Shown: positions 26,315-35,101, counted from the stretch's first letter. The stretch: DNA of 64,000 nucleotides from an uncultured Hyphomonas sp. (GCF_963675305.1 NZ_OY776147.1:3100001-3164000); one strand, 5' to 3'. Notes: a model not told the origin generated them from the sequence alone. Translations and numbers: made by a program.

Positions 26315-26971
26315 ATGAGGAAGCAGATTGCCTTCGCGCTGGTGCCCGCCTGCGCCCTGCTGGGCCTTGCAGGCTGTGACAAGTTCATCCGCGGCATGGG
26401 AGACGATCCCGCCACGGAGATTTCCGAACCGGAAGAAGTCGCTCTGGCGGACGAGACGCCGGATGACAAAACTCCCGCTGAAACGGCAAACACGCCGGTC
26501 TACACCCAGGCGATGAGCCAGGAAGCGACCATTGACTGGACCGCCGCCCGCAATGACGTCGCCTCGAATTCCGGCACCAGCGGCAATTTCATGACTGCCT
26601 CGCAGGAGGGCGACCCGCCACCGGTTCCGGTCATGCTGCCCACTGGCATCGTCCTGCCGCAGGGCGCTGAGTCGGATGTGAAGTTCCAGCCGCTGAGCGA
26701 TGGCTATTTCGCCTTCTATCCCGGCACGGACTATAACATCGTCGTCAATGGCACGAACGAGATCATCGGAGACCGCGCCCCCGGCACCACTGACACACCG
26801 ATGCGCTTCATCCCCACGATGAGCGGCGCGCAGGTGGCGTTCACCAAATATGGCGCAGATTACCTGATCGAGTTCGAATGCACGGCCGCCGAGGGCGCGC
26901 ATGCCGACTGCATCAGCGAGGATGACGCCCTCTCCATCGCGGATTCGCTCGTTGCCGTGAGGTCGCGCTGA
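26315..26971 (+). CDS. Lipoprotein of unknown function in the protease cluster
   Basis: The 218-residue protein has a lipobox (ALLGLAGCDKF) and an acidic region to about residue 70, then a possible beta-rich domain (MLPTGIVLPQG, FYPGTDYNIVVNGTNE, VAFTKYGADYLIEFEC). No family is recognised. The ATG at 26315 has AGGA nine bases upstream; an ATG three codons earlier would start immediately after the AGGA. Its stop overlaps the next start (TGATG). Outer membrane attachment and cooperation with the protease are inferred from coupling only. Confidence 0.7.
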   Translation: MRKQIAFALVPACALLGLAGCDKFIRGMGDDPATEISEPEEVALADETPDDKTPAETANTPVYTQAMSQEATIDWTAARNDVASNSGTSGNFMTASQEGDPPPVPVMLPTGIVLPQGAESDVKFQPLSDGYFAFYPGTDYNIVVNGTNEIIGDRAPGTTDTPMRFIPTMSGAQVAFTKYGADYLIEFECTAAEGAHADCISEDDALSIADSLVAVRSR

Positions 26972-28212
26972 TGGCCCGGATGCGTTCCCTCCTGCTCGGC
27001 GCTGCCACGCTGTTGACCGTTTCGGCCTGTGATTTCATCCGCTTTCCGGGCGATGGCGGCCCGCCGCCATCCACGCCGGAATCCGGCCCGGCAGTCCCGC
27101 CTGGAGCGCCCGGCCCGCCGCCGCCGACCGCGCCGGTGACGGACCCCTACGGCAATGGCGATCAGCCCACGGGCCCGGATGCGGACACGCCCGATACCGG
27201 GCCCACAGATCCCGGCACCACGCTCCCCGATACGGATCCGGGCACGGACTCAGATACCGGGACTGACACGGATACCGGCACCACGGACACCCCAACAGAT
27301 CCGGCCGACACGCCAGATACGGGCACGGTGGACACGGACCCCGGCGCAGATGTGGATACACCCACGGACACCCCTGCCGATACGCCGGACGATACTACCG
27401 ATACAGCAGACACGGACACGACCCCACCGGTGGACGTGCCGGATGTGGTCGACGATCCTGAACCGCCCGCGCCCATCGAGCCAGCCTTCTCCTTCTACGG
27501 CCCGGGCGCCCTCCTGCCTGGCACGGGCGAAGGTTCGGAGAATGAAACCATCTTCGCGCCCGACATGGTTTTCCCGATCAAGGATTCCCCGGCCTATCTC
27601 CAATCCATGGTGTTCACCTTCGGGGGCGGCATGGTCGGCGGCGACCAGTGCGACCCGCGCAATTTTGACTATCCGTGGCGGGACAATTTCTGCGAAACCC
27701 GCACGTCCAACCGGAACTCGGCCTATTGCCCGATGAACAAGATCCACCAGGGCCAGGACATCCGCGTCGGCACGCCGGAAAGCTGCCGGTCCGAACGCTC
27801 CACGTCCGCCGCGGACCGGACGGCGCATGAGGTGGTGGCCGTGGAAGACGGCGTCATCTCGAATGTCGGCTCCTACAGCGTGAACCTCCGCTCTGGCGGG
27901 CGGATCTACAAATACCTGCACCTCAACATGAAGAAACTTTCCGTCTCCATCGGCGACACGGTGCAGGCCGGCGACACGATCGGCTATGTCTCCAATGATT
28001 TCGGCGGTACGCCCACCGTGCTGCACCTGCATTTCGAGATCACGCAGAACAATGGCAATGGCGGCTGGGACTATGTCCCGCCCTATACGTCACTGGTCGC
28101 GGCCTATGAGCGGCGCGAGAACGGCCCCGGCGAGCTGATCGACGATGGCGATGTCGCGATCGCGTCCGTTCCGGCCTTCGTGATTCCCGAAGGCGTCGAG
28201 ATCATCGAGTAG
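26971..28212 (+). CDS. LytM/M23 endopeptidase lipoprotein with Asp/Thr/Pro linker
   Basis: The 413-residue lipoprotein (LLTVSACDF) has a Pro-rich segment, then an Asp/Thr/Pro low-complexity linker at about residues 50-160 built of DTDP/TDTP-like units, then a LytM domain. The zinc-site motifs are present: IHQGQDIRV (His260, Asp264) and VLHLHFEI (His352, His354), so it may be an active D,D-endopeptidase. Four or more cysteines in the 220-280 region (GGDQCDPR, NFCETR, AYCPMN, ESCRSE) may form disulfides. It closes the coupled cluster and should act on peptidoglycan from the outer membrane. Confidence 0.85.
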   Translation: MARMRSLLLGAATLLTVSACDFIRFPGDGGPPPSTPESGPAVPPGAPGPPPPTAPVTDPYGNGDQPTGPDADTPDTGPTDPGTTLPDTDPGTDSDTGTDTDTGTTDTPTDPADTPDTGTVDTDPGADVDTPTDTPADTPDDTTDTADTDTTPPVDVPDVVDDPEPPAPIEPAFSFYGPGALLPGTGEGSENETIFAPDMVFPIKDSPAYLQSMVFTFGGGMVGGDQCDPRNFDYPWRDNFCETRTSNRNSAYCPMNKIHQGQDIRVGTPESCRSERSTSAADRTAHEVVAVEDGVISNVGSYSVNLRSGGRIYKYLHLNMKKLSVSIGDTVQAGDTIGYVSNDFGGTPTVLHLHFEITQNNGNGGWDYVPPYTSLVAAYERRENGPGELIDDGDVAIASVPAFVIPEGVEIIE

Positions 28213-28223
28213 CGCGTCGCTTG

Positions 28224-28754
28224 TCAGGCAGGCCGGAAGGTCAGCGCGACGCCATTATTGCACCAGCGCTGGCCGGTCGGCTGGGGCCCGTCATTGAAGA
28301 CGTGGCCCTGATGGCCGAGGCAGCGCGCGCAATGGTATTCCGTGCGCGTATAGAACAGCTTGTGGTCGTCCTTGGTGCCCATGGCACCCGGCAGCGGCTT
28401 CCAGAAGCTCGGCCAGCCCGTACCGGAATCGAATTTCGTTTCCGAGGAGAAGAGCGGCAGGTCACACCCGGCGCAGTGATAGGTGCCGGCGCGCTTTTCA
28501 TGTTCCAGTGGTGAGGTGAAGGCCCGTTCGGTGCTTTCCTGGCGCAGGACGGCGAACGCCTTCGGGTCCAGCCGTTCTTTCCATTCGGCCTCGGTCAGGG
28601 CGCGCCATTTGCTGTCTGCATAAGGGTCGCTGTCGCTGGTTTCGGCTTCGGCCGCGGCACTGCGCGATCCGCCCGAGCAGGCGGCGATCACGAGCGAGGC
28701 GGTGCCGGCAAACAGCAGGCGGCGGCGGGAAAACGGTGCAGTCATCTGTTTCAT
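28224..28754 (-). CDS. msrB: Peptide-methionine (R)-S-oxide reductase, exported
   Basis: The 176-residue MsrB has zinc-binding CxxC pairs CAGC and CARC, the conserved FDSGTGWPSFW, and the catalytic Cys in RWCNNGVALTF. It reduces methionine-R-sulfoxide in damaged proteins. The N-terminus has a twin-arginine-type SRRRLLFAG and then a lipobox-like VIAACSGG, so it may be exported folded and lipidated. Most MsrB proteins are cytoplasmic. It is convergent with the LytM gene. Confidence 0.92.
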   Translation of the reverse strand: MKQMTAPFSRRRLLFAGTASLVIAACSGGSRSAAAEAETSDSDPYADSKWRALTEAEWKERLDPKAFAVLRQESTERAFTSPLEHEKRAGTYHCAGCDLPLFSSETKFDSGTGWPSFWKPLPGAMGTKDDHKLFYTRTEYHCARCLGHQGHVFNDGPQPTGQRWCNNGVALTFRPA

Positions 28755-28820
28755 GCCCCTTCCCTAGCGCTGTCCATGATCGCAGGCGACACAAATTCAT
28801 GTGAGGTTTCGTGAGCCGGC

Positions 28821-29060
28821 TCAGACGCCGCCATCGACCCAGACTTCGCCGGAGAGATCGTCCAGCTTGCCCTGGAAATGCGCCCGCACGTCTTCCACGG
28901 CCTGATTATAAACCGCCGGGCCCAGCTGTTTCAGCATCAGGTCGATAATGGCCTCAGCGCGAAAACCGCTGAGGTCCTCATCGAATTCAGAGGCGAACAG
29001 GCGCTGCAGATGGCCGGCCAGCGCCTCACGCCGGTCGTCCGAGAGGGAGAGCGGTTTCAT
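28821..29060 (-). CDS. DUF2164 family protein
   Basis: The 79-residue protein matches DUF2164, with the typical LSDDRREALAGHLQRLFASE start and GFRAEAIIDLMLKQLGPAVYNQAV core. The family is small, soluble and of unknown function. Its ATG overlaps the stop of the prephenate dehydrogenase gene (ATGA), so it is translated as part of that operon. Confidence 0.85.
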   Translation of the reverse strand: MKPLSLSDDRREALAGHLQRLFASEFDEDLSGFRAEAIIDLMLKQLGPAVYNQAVEDVRAHFQGKLDDLSGEVWVDGGV

Positions 29061-29998
29061 CCGTCCTCTTTAGCACCATTCTGGTTCCGGCCGAAGTTCA
29101 CTGCGCCGGAATCCTGCCCGGCATCGATAATGGCCTTGCGGATCGTCCGGGCACGGGAGAACTCCTGCATCAGCAGGTCGCCGTCGCCCCAGCGGATCGC
29201 CCGCTGCAGGGCGGCAAGGTCTTCGGAGAACCGGCCGAGGCATTCGAGCACCGCTTCCTTGTTGTTGAGGAACACGTCGCGCCACATCACCGGGTCTGAC
29301 GCCGCGATACGGGTAAAGTCCCGGAAACCGCCGGCAGAGAATTTCACCACTTCGCCCTGCTCCACCGTTTCCATGTCGAACGCGGTCGAGACGATGTTGA
29401 AGGCGATCAGGTGCGGCAGGTGGGAGGTAATGGCCAGCACGCGGTCGTGCCGGGCCGGATCCATCGTCTCTACCTTGGCGCCAAGGGCGGTCCAGAAATC
29501 CGTCAGCTGCTGCACGGCGGCGGCATAGGCCTCGTCCTTGCCGTCCTGCGGGGTCAGGATGTGCCAGGCATTTTTAAACAGGCTCGGGAAACCGGCTTCC
29601 GGGCCGGACTGTTCCGTGCCGGCAATCGGGTGGCCCGGAATGATCTGCACCGCGCCATTGTCCGCCGAGATCAGCGCCTCGGCGGCCTGTTTCTTGACCG
29701 AGCCGACATCGGTGAGGATCGCGCCGGGCTTCATGTGCGCCACCGCAGCCTTGGCAACCGGTGCCAGCGCGCCGACCGGCACGCAGAGGATCACGCAGTC
29801 GGCTTCCTGCACGGCATCTGCCAGCGTTTCGGTCACATTTCCGAGATCGAGCGCCTCCGCACGGGCCCGGACATCGTCGCTGGCATCATACAGCGAGACA
29901 GACCCCGCCGCGCCATAGGCCGCAGCGGCCCGCGCGATGGATGAACCGATAAGGCCCGCGCCGACAATGGCGATCCGCTCGAATATGGGGTCAGACAT
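29057..29998 (-). CDS. tyrC: Prephenate/arogenate dehydrogenase
   Basis: The 313-residue NAD(P)-dependent enzyme of tyrosine biosynthesis has the Rossmann motif IVGAGLIGSSIARA at residues 10-23, DVGSVK, and the diagnostic PGHPIAGTEQSGP. SHLPHLIAF and the conserved GGFRDFTRIAASDP are also present. It oxidatively decarboxylates prephenate or arogenate. Length and motifs are complete, and no regulatory ACT domain is attached. No other aromatic amino acid gene adjoins it. Confidence 0.92.
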   Translation of the reverse strand: MSDPIFERIAIVGAGLIGSSIARAAAAYGAAGSVSLYDASDDVRARAEALDLGNVTETLADAVQEADCVILCVPVGALAPVAKAAVAHMKPGAILTDVGSVKKQAAEALISADNGAVQIIPGHPIAGTEQSGPEAGFPSLFKNAWHILTPQDGKDEAYAAAVQQLTDFWTALGAKVETMDPARHDRVLAITSHLPHLIAFNIVSTAFDMETVEQGEVVKFSAGGFRDFTRIAASDPVMWRDVFLNNKEAVLECLGRFSEDLAALQRAIRWGDGDLLMQEFSRARTIRKAIIDAGQDSGAVNFGRNQNGAKEDG

Positions 29999-30157
29999 CT
30001 GGACTGTTCCGTCTTGAGATTTTAGGCGATTTTCAGCCCGCTCTGGTGGGCAATGCTGCCCCGCCCGTCAAGAGCCGCCGGCCCCTGCGTGCCATCTGTC
30101 GCATTGAAGAATGCGGCCTGGGGCCCGATGTGTCGGATCAGTTCCCCCGGAGTTCCC

Positions 30158-30562
30158 ATGTCGAAACCCTCCCCCATCCTGTCCGGCCTGCAGCTGAAAT
30201 GCGGAAATTGCGGCGAAGGCAAGCTGTTCAAGAGCTATCTGAAGCTGAACGATGCCTGCCCCGTCTGCGGACGGGAAATGAGCAATGAAGACACCGCCGA
30301 TGGCCCGGCTTTCTTTGTCGGTTTCGGCGTGCTGATCCTGACGGCGCCGTTCATCTTCATCGTGCCCATGATCCCGATGCCGGTGGGCATGAAGATCCTG
30401 GCATTCGTGGTGATGTGCACCATCATGATCGGCCTGATCCTGGCGCTGCTGCCCATCGCCAAGGCGATCCTGCTGAACCTGCAGCTGCACCATGGCGCGA
30501 CCGAGGTCACAGCAACCGATGTCAAAGCCAGCGATGCCGACGCGGACGGAAACGCGCCTTAA
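30158..30562 (+). CDS. DUF983 family zinc-ribbon membrane protein
   Basis: The 134-residue protein has two CxxC pairs near the N-terminus (LKCGNCGEGKLF and ACPVCGREM), typical of DUF983, then two membrane segments at about residues 50-100. The Cys pairs probably bind zinc. Function unknown. CCGGAG lies six bases before the chosen ATG; upstream in-frame sequence is not family-like. It is convergent with the P-II gene. Confidence 0.83.
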   Translation: MSKPSPILSGLQLKCGNCGEGKLFKSYLKLNDACPVCGREMSNEDTADGPAFFVGFGVLILTAPFIFIVPMIPMPVGMKILAFVVMCTIMIGLILALLPIAKAILLNLQLHHGATEVTATDVKASDADADGNAP

Positions 30563-30570
30563 GGCGTTGC

Positions 30571-30915
30571 CTAGCCGGAAACGGCCAGTTCGTCGCGCTC
30601 GCCGGTGCGGATGCGGATGACGGAGCCAAGATCGAGAATGAAGATCTTGCCGTCGCCGATCGTGCCGGTATTGGCCGCCTGGGTGATGGCATCGGCAAAC
30701 CGCTCTGCCGCATCGTCCGGACAGGCAACCTCTACCTTCACTTTCGGAAGCAGGCGCACTTCGTATTCGGCGCCGCGATAAACCTCGGTCTTGCCGAGCT
30801 GGCGGCCATAGCCGCGGACCTCGGAAACGGTCAGACCGGTCGCCCCGACTTCGGAGAGCGCATCGATCACTGCGTCGAGCCGGCTCGGCTTGAAAATGGC
30901 TGTGACAAGCTTCAT
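30571..30915 (-). CDS. P-II nitrogen regulatory protein
   Basis: The 114-residue signal protein starts MKLVTAIFKPSRLDAV. It has the T-loop VYRGAEYEVRLLPKVKVEV with the uridylylation-site Tyr, and the C-terminal GTIGDGKIFIL nucleotide site. P-II proteins report 2-oxoglutarate and ATP/ADP status to nitrogen-assimilation targets. Neither glnA nor amtB is adjacent, so GlnB versus GlnK cannot be decided. The ATG at 30915 matches the family N-terminus. Confidence 0.92.
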   Translation of the reverse strand: MKLVTAIFKPSRLDAVIDALSEVGATGLTVSEVRGYGRQLGKTEVYRGAEYEVRLLPKVKVEVACPDDAAERFADAITQAANTGTIGDGKIFILDLGSVIRIRTGERDELAVSG

Positions 30916-30971
30916 GGCGCTTCCCCTAATAGTTGCTGCAGCTGCGAAGTAACTTCCGCTTTTGTGGCACG

Positions 30972-31715
30972 TCAATGACTTTCGCGTTTCTGGGAGGGCA
31001 CAGCGCGCGGAATCCGTACCTTTTCGGTCACAGGCGCGGGCGCTCCGCCACCGGGGCTCGCATAGAGCCGTTTGACCGCTTCAACCAGCACGACCCCGCC
31101 AAAGCCCGGCGCGATGAGGCTTCCGATCGCTTCCCAGCCTTCGGCCGCCGACGTCACCAGCGCAGCGGACACCGGCGGCATGTAGAGCGCGCTGGTCGAT
31201 GCGGTGACCTGGAACAGGCCGGAGGATAACAGGTTTATCAGCTGCGGCCGGGTCCAGGGCCGTCCCTGCCCGAACGGGGTCCGCGTCGCCCGCGACCAAA
31301 GCCCGCCCCGGTTGGCCGTCGCCAGCACGATCCGCCCCTCCGGCGCCGTGATGCGCCAGATCTCGCGAAGGTAGGTGCGCGGATTGCCCGCCTCTTCCAG
31401 TCCGTGCAGCACGATTACCCGATCGAACAGGCCATCCGGAAAAGGCAGCCGGTCATCGCCGACGCCGACGGTGGCATTGCCGCGGCTGGAATAATCCCAC
31501 TTCACCGGGCCGTGTTCGTGCGGCACCCCGGCGACGATGCGCGACGGCGCCTCGCCGAACGCGTCGAGCACCGGAATGGCAAAGCCGAGGCCGAGCAGCG
31601 ACAAGCCCCGCGCATCGCCCCACAGATCCGTCAGCTTGCCGGACAGGATGCGCGCAGCCGCCTGCCCCAGCTGGGCGCTGTAAAAGCGTTCGAGCGTGAC
31701 AGCATCCTGACGCAT
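30972..31715 (-). CDS. SAM-dependent methyltransferase
   Basis: The 247-residue class I methyltransferase-like protein has a glycine-rich motif I region (LSLLGLGFAIPVLDAF), an acidic motif around LPFPDGLFDRVIVLHGLE and a downstream EIWRITAPEGRIVLATANR. This arrangement resembles the Methyltransf_11 group. The start at 31715 has AGGG seven bases upstream. It is divergent from gloB with 38 bases between starts; some bacteria have such a gene beside glyoxalase II. Substrate unknown. Confidence 0.85.
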   Translation of the reverse strand: MRQDAVTLERFYSAQLGQAAARILSGKLTDLWGDARGLSLLGLGFAIPVLDAFGEAPSRIVAGVPHEHGPVKWDYSSRGNATVGVGDDRLPFPDGLFDRVIVLHGLEEAGNPRTYLREIWRITAPEGRIVLATANRGGLWSRATRTPFGQGRPWTRPQLINLLSSGLFQVTASTSALYMPPVSAALVTSAAEGWEAIGSLIAPGFGGVVLVEAVKRLYASPGGGAPAPVTEKVRIPRAVPSQKRESH

Positions 31716-31753
31716 GGGTTTCCCTGTGCTAGGCCGGTCTTCAGGAGACACAG

Positions 31754-32527
31754 ATGACCAAGATCACCCTCGACGTACACCAATTTCCCTGCCTGAACGA
31801 TAATTACGGCTATCTCGTGCATGAAGCCTATTCAGGCGAGACAGCTGCCATCGACACGCCCGATGCCGACAAATACCTGGCCGAGGCAAAGCGGATGGGC
31901 TGGACCATCACCCACATCCTCAACACGCACTGGCACCCCGATCATGCCGGCGGGAACATGAAGATCAAGGACGAGACCGGCTGCACGATCTATGGCCCGG
32001 CGGGCGAGGCGGAGAAGATCCCCGGCATCGACGTGAAGCTGGCCGAAGGCGACACGGTTGAGCTTGGCCGCGCAACCGCCCGCGTGCTGGACGTGCCGGG
32101 TCACACGCTCGGCCACATCGCCTATCACTTCGCCGAGCAGGAAAAAGCCTTTGTTGGCGACGCCCTCTTCGCGCTTGGCTGCGGGCGGGTCTTCGAAGGC
32201 ACGATGGACATGATGTGGGCAAGCCTCTCCAAGCTGAAGGCGCTGCCGCCGGAGACGCTGGTCTATTGCGCGCATGAATACACGCAAGCCAATGCCCGCT
32301 TTGCCGAGACGATCGAAACCGGCAATGCCGACCTTGCCGCCTATATCCAGGACATCGATGCACGCCGGGCCAAGGGCCAACCCACCGTGCCGACCCGACT
32401 GGAAAAGGAACTCGCCACCAATCCCTTCCTGCGCGCCGACGTGCCGGACCTGCAGGCTGCCATGGGCCATCCGGGCGACGCGGCCGCCACCTTCGCCGAA
32501 ATCCGCGGCCGCAAGGACAGTTTCTGA
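31754..32527 (+). CDS. gloB: Hydroxyacylglutathione hydrolase (glyoxalase II)
   Basis: The 257-residue metallo-beta-lactamase-fold enzyme hydrolyses S-lactoylglutathione to lactate and glutathione in methylglyoxal detoxification. The metal motif THWHPDH is at about residues 58-64. Other ligands are in PGHTLGH, GDALF and CAHEY, and the C-terminal glyoxalase II domain (NPFLRAD) is present. The stop overlaps the next ATG (TGATG), so the cupin gene is coupled. Confidence 0.93.
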   Translation: MTKITLDVHQFPCLNDNYGYLVHEAYSGETAAIDTPDADKYLAEAKRMGWTITHILNTHWHPDHAGGNMKIKDETGCTIYGPAGEAEKIPGIDVKLAEGDTVELGRATARVLDVPGHTLGHIAYHFAEQEKAFVGDALFALGCGRVFEGTMDMMWASLSKLKALPPETLVYCAHEYTQANARFAETIETGNADLAAYIQDIDARRAKGQPTVPTRLEKELATNPFLRADVPDLQAAMGHPGDAAATFAEIRGRKDSF

Positions 32528-32973
32528 TGCAGGCCATCTCCGGCGACCTTGGCGCGCGGGAGGTGATCCGCCTCCTGAACATGGCGCCGCATCCGGAGGG
32601 CGGGCATTATGTGGAAACATTCCGCGCCGCCGCGGCTGAGGGCGAACGCCCGGCCTCGACGCTGATCCATTTCCTGCTGCAGGCCGATGAGGTCTCCGCC
32701 TGGCACCGGGTCGATGCCGACGAGATGTGGCTGTGGCAGGCAGGCGGACCGCTGGTTCTGACGACCGCCACGCCGGACGGCACAGCGCCGCGCGCGGTCA
32801 CGCTCGGGCCGGATCTGCGCGCGGGCCAGTCGCTGCAGGGCATCGTGCCCGCCCATCACTGGCAGGCCGCCGAGACGCTGGGCGCGTGGACACTCGTCTC
32901 CTGCGTGGTGGCGCCGGGCTTTGACTTTGCAGGCTTCGAGCTTGCCCCGCCGGACTGGCGGCCCCGGAGTTGA
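32527..32973 (+). CDS. DUF985/cupin_5 family protein
   Basis: The 148-residue single-domain cupin has LNMAPHPEGGHYVET, SAWHRVDADEMWLW, and the C-terminal VVAPGFDFAGFELA typical of DUF985. The cupin barrel may bind a metal or small ligand. Reaction unknown. It is translationally coupled to glyoxalase II, but a shared pathway is not established. Confidence 0.87.
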   Translation: MQAISGDLGAREVIRLLNMAPHPEGGHYVETFRAAAAEGERPASTLIHFLLQADEVSAWHRVDADEMWLWQAGGPLVLTTATPDGTAPRAVTLGPDLRAGQSLQGIVPAHHWQAAETLGAWTLVSCVVAPGFDFAGFELAPPDWRPRS

Positions 32974-32985
32974 AACAGGCCTGAC

Positions 32986-33795
32986 CTAACCGCGCAGCCG
33001 CATGGCAAGGCCAATCAGCGGCACCATCAGTGCAGCGGCCAGCTTCTCCGCCGGCGTCTTCGCGAACTTTCGGAAATAGCGTTTGAGGCTGTCGGCCTTG
33101 TGGCCTTGCACCTCGCCCCGTGGCGCATCGGATGTCGACGTGTAGTGCAGCGCGCCCGCCTTTGGCTGGTAGGTCACAGAGCCGCCTGCCTCAATCGCGC
33201 GGCGGCACAGATCCACATCCTCGACATGCAGGAAATAGGCTTCGTCGAACCCGCCCAGCGCGCGGTAATCCTCCGCCCGGATCAGGAAGAAGGCGCCCGT
33301 GACCGCCCCGACACGGACAGGCCCAACCGGCTCCGGCATCCCGTCCAGCGCCCAGCGGCCGATCCCGATGGCATTCCAGAGCGTCAGCGTATTGCGCCGC
33401 GCGCCCCGTTCTTCGCGCCCGTCGAGGCCGAAGATCCGTCCACCCACAATGGCCGGGCGCGGGGCATTCTCCAGCGCGTCTGCCATGGGCCGCATCGCGC
33501 CGCGCTTGATCACGCAGTCCGGGTTACAGGCCAGCAGCAAGTCCCCGCTCGCCGCCGATGCCGCGCGGTTCATGGCGGTGCCGAAGCCCGGATTGTCCCC
33601 TTCCCGGATCAGCCGCGCCTTCGGGCAGGCCGCCACGAACCGATCGATCCAGGCCTCATCGGCCGGCGGGTTGCCATTATCGACGAGAATGATTTCGGTG
33701 ATGTCCGGGTCAGCCTTCAGCGCATAGAGCGCCTCGTGCAGGCGCGGCCCTGTCTTGTAGGACACGACCAGCGCGCTGATCGCCGGGAGGCTCAC
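32986..33795 (-). CDS. Glycosyltransferase family 2
   Basis: The 269-residue inverting GT-A enzyme has SALVVSYKTG, ILVDNGNP, the rhamnosyltransferase-like GFGTAMNRA, LLLACNPDC, and the acceptor-side GGFDEAYFLHVEDVDLC. It resembles the rhamnosyl- or WbbL-type enzymes of O-antigen or exopolysaccharide assembly. The start is GTG 33795, which overlaps the stop of the O-antigen ligase gene; GGGAG lies five bases before it. The frame stays open far upstream, but that part is antisense-frame noise within the ligase gene. Confidence 0.87.
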   Translation of the reverse strand: MSLPAISALVVSYKTGPRLHEALYALKADPDITEIILVDNGNPPADEAWIDRFVAACPKARLIREGDNPGFGTAMNRAASAASGDLLLACNPDCVIKRGAMRPMADALENAPRPAIVGGRIFGLDGREERGARRNTLTLWNAIGIGRWALDGMPEPVGPVRVGAVTGAFFLIRAEDYRALGGFDEAYFLHVEDVDLCRRAIEAGGSVTYQPKAGALHYTSTSDAPRGEVQGHKADSLKRYFRKFAKTPAEKLAAALMVPLIGLAMRLRG

Positions 33796-35045
33796 AGCGA
33801 CTCCCGCTGGCGCTTGGCAAGCAGGATGATGGCGACGGCCGCCAGCACCACGCTCGACCAGAAAGCTTCGTTCCACATATTGTAGGCGAAGTTGAACACG
33901 CTGAACGCCACCCCCGTGACACCCGCGATGGCATAGCGGACATCTGCCCGCAATTTCCCCGGCTCCGGCAGGCGGAAGCCGAGCAGGACGAGCGAGAAGG
34001 CCACCAGCACCGCGCCGATCATGCCGGTTTCCGCCCAGATCTGCAGCGCCATATTGTGCGGGTGTCCCGGCACGACCGGGTAATATTGCCAATTGTCCGG
34101 CAAATGGGCGGCCCATTCCGGATAGGAGGCATAAGTCTCGTTCCAGGTCTTCGAAGCAGAGATGCCATGCCCCATCACCGGCCGCTCGGAGATCTTGTGG
34201 ATGACGACATGCCAGGCCCAGGCGCGCGACTGGAACGAGCCCGGCAGGTGAATATTGTACGCCTCCAGCAGCTTCAGCGCGGTGCCGATCAGCATCGGCG
34301 CGGCCGCGACATAGGCGCCAAGCCCGGTGAACAGAACCCGGAAGCCGAGCTTCGGCATGGCCTGGACCAGGCCGATTGCCATCATCATGAAGACCAGCCC
34401 GATCATGGGGCTTTGCGCATCGAGGCGGGTGAAGATCAGCAGGCTGGTGACCACGAGCAGGGCGACCACCGGCTTCCAGAAGAATTGCGGACGGGCCGAG
34501 AGATAAGCGATCAGGATCGGCAGGATGAGCGCAAACGCGTTCGCATTGCGCCCCAGATTCTGGATGCCGGAGTTCAGTTCGTTCGGGTCTGTCCCGTAGA
34601 CCATCCTCAGCAGTGGGCCGGAGAAGACCACCGTGATCGCCAGGATCAGCCCCTGCGCAGCGAAGGCGCCCAGCATCACCCGCGTGGTGATCTGCGCGCC
34701 GCCCTCGGCAATCCGCAACGCGCCGCCCACCGCCAGAAGGGCAAAGGCGGCTGTCAGGAAGATCCGCAGGCTGGAAGCCTTCACGGCAAAATTGCCTTCC
34801 ATGAGACTGCCACTGACCAGGCCAGTGGAGACCGGCGACCATGCCTCGCCGATCACGACCCAGATCACGAACAGCATGGCCGGAATGGCATAGGCAGCCG
34901 GTGGCCATTTCGGCCGGGCGAGCGCCAGCGCCGGCAGGGCCGCCAAGCCGAGAAGCGGGGTATAGCCCTGCGCGCCGAGCAGGCCCATCAGGGGCCAGAG
35001 CACGAAAGCAGCAGCAAGCACGGGCGCGTAGGACATGAGTCGCAC
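33792..35045 (-). CDS. O-antigen ligase/polymerase family protein
   Basis: The 417-residue protein has about ten to twelve membrane segments and a large periplasmic loop at about 250-330 with the GHGISASKTWNETY and GHPHNMALQIWAETG motifs of the Wzy_C/WaaL family. It should ligate or polymerise O-antigen-type polysaccharide at the periplasmic face. It is coupled to a family 2 glycosyltransferase by a GTGA overlap, suggesting a two-gene surface-polysaccharide unit away from any larger cluster. Confidence 0.86.
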   Translation of the reverse strand: MRLMSYAPVLAAAFVLWPLMGLLGAQGYTPLLGLAALPALALARPKWPPAAYAIPAMLFVIWVVIGEAWSPVSTGLVSGSLMEGNFAVKASSLRIFLTAAFALLAVGGALRIAEGGAQITTRVMLGAFAAQGLILAITVVFSGPLLRMVYGTDPNELNSGIQNLGRNANAFALILPILIAYLSARPQFFWKPVVALLVVTSLLIFTRLDAQSPMIGLVFMMMAIGLVQAMPKLGFRVLFTGLGAYVAAAPMLIGTALKLLEAYNIHLPGSFQSRAWAWHVVIHKISERPVMGHGISASKTWNETYASYPEWAAHLPDNWQYYPVVPGHPHNMALQIWAETGMIGAVLVAFSLVLLGFRLPEPGKLRADVRYAIAGVTGVAFSVFNFAYNMWNEAFWSSVVLAAVAIILLAKRQRESL

Positions 35046-35101
35046 TTCTATTCTACTCGCCCCGCTTGTCAGCTGCCCAGATTCAGCTGGTCTGAATCGT
35101 C

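Noticed and set aside
27162..27476. Ser/Val/Gly-rich open frame opposite the Asp/Thr/Pro linker
   Set aside because: It is the reverse complement of the low-complexity linker and encodes only simple repeats.
33796..34908. Long upstream extension of the glycosyltransferase reading frame
   Set aside because: The frame runs through the O-antigen ligase gene; the translation is Arg/Pro/Gly-rich with no domain, while the ligase frame has clear membrane segments and motifs.
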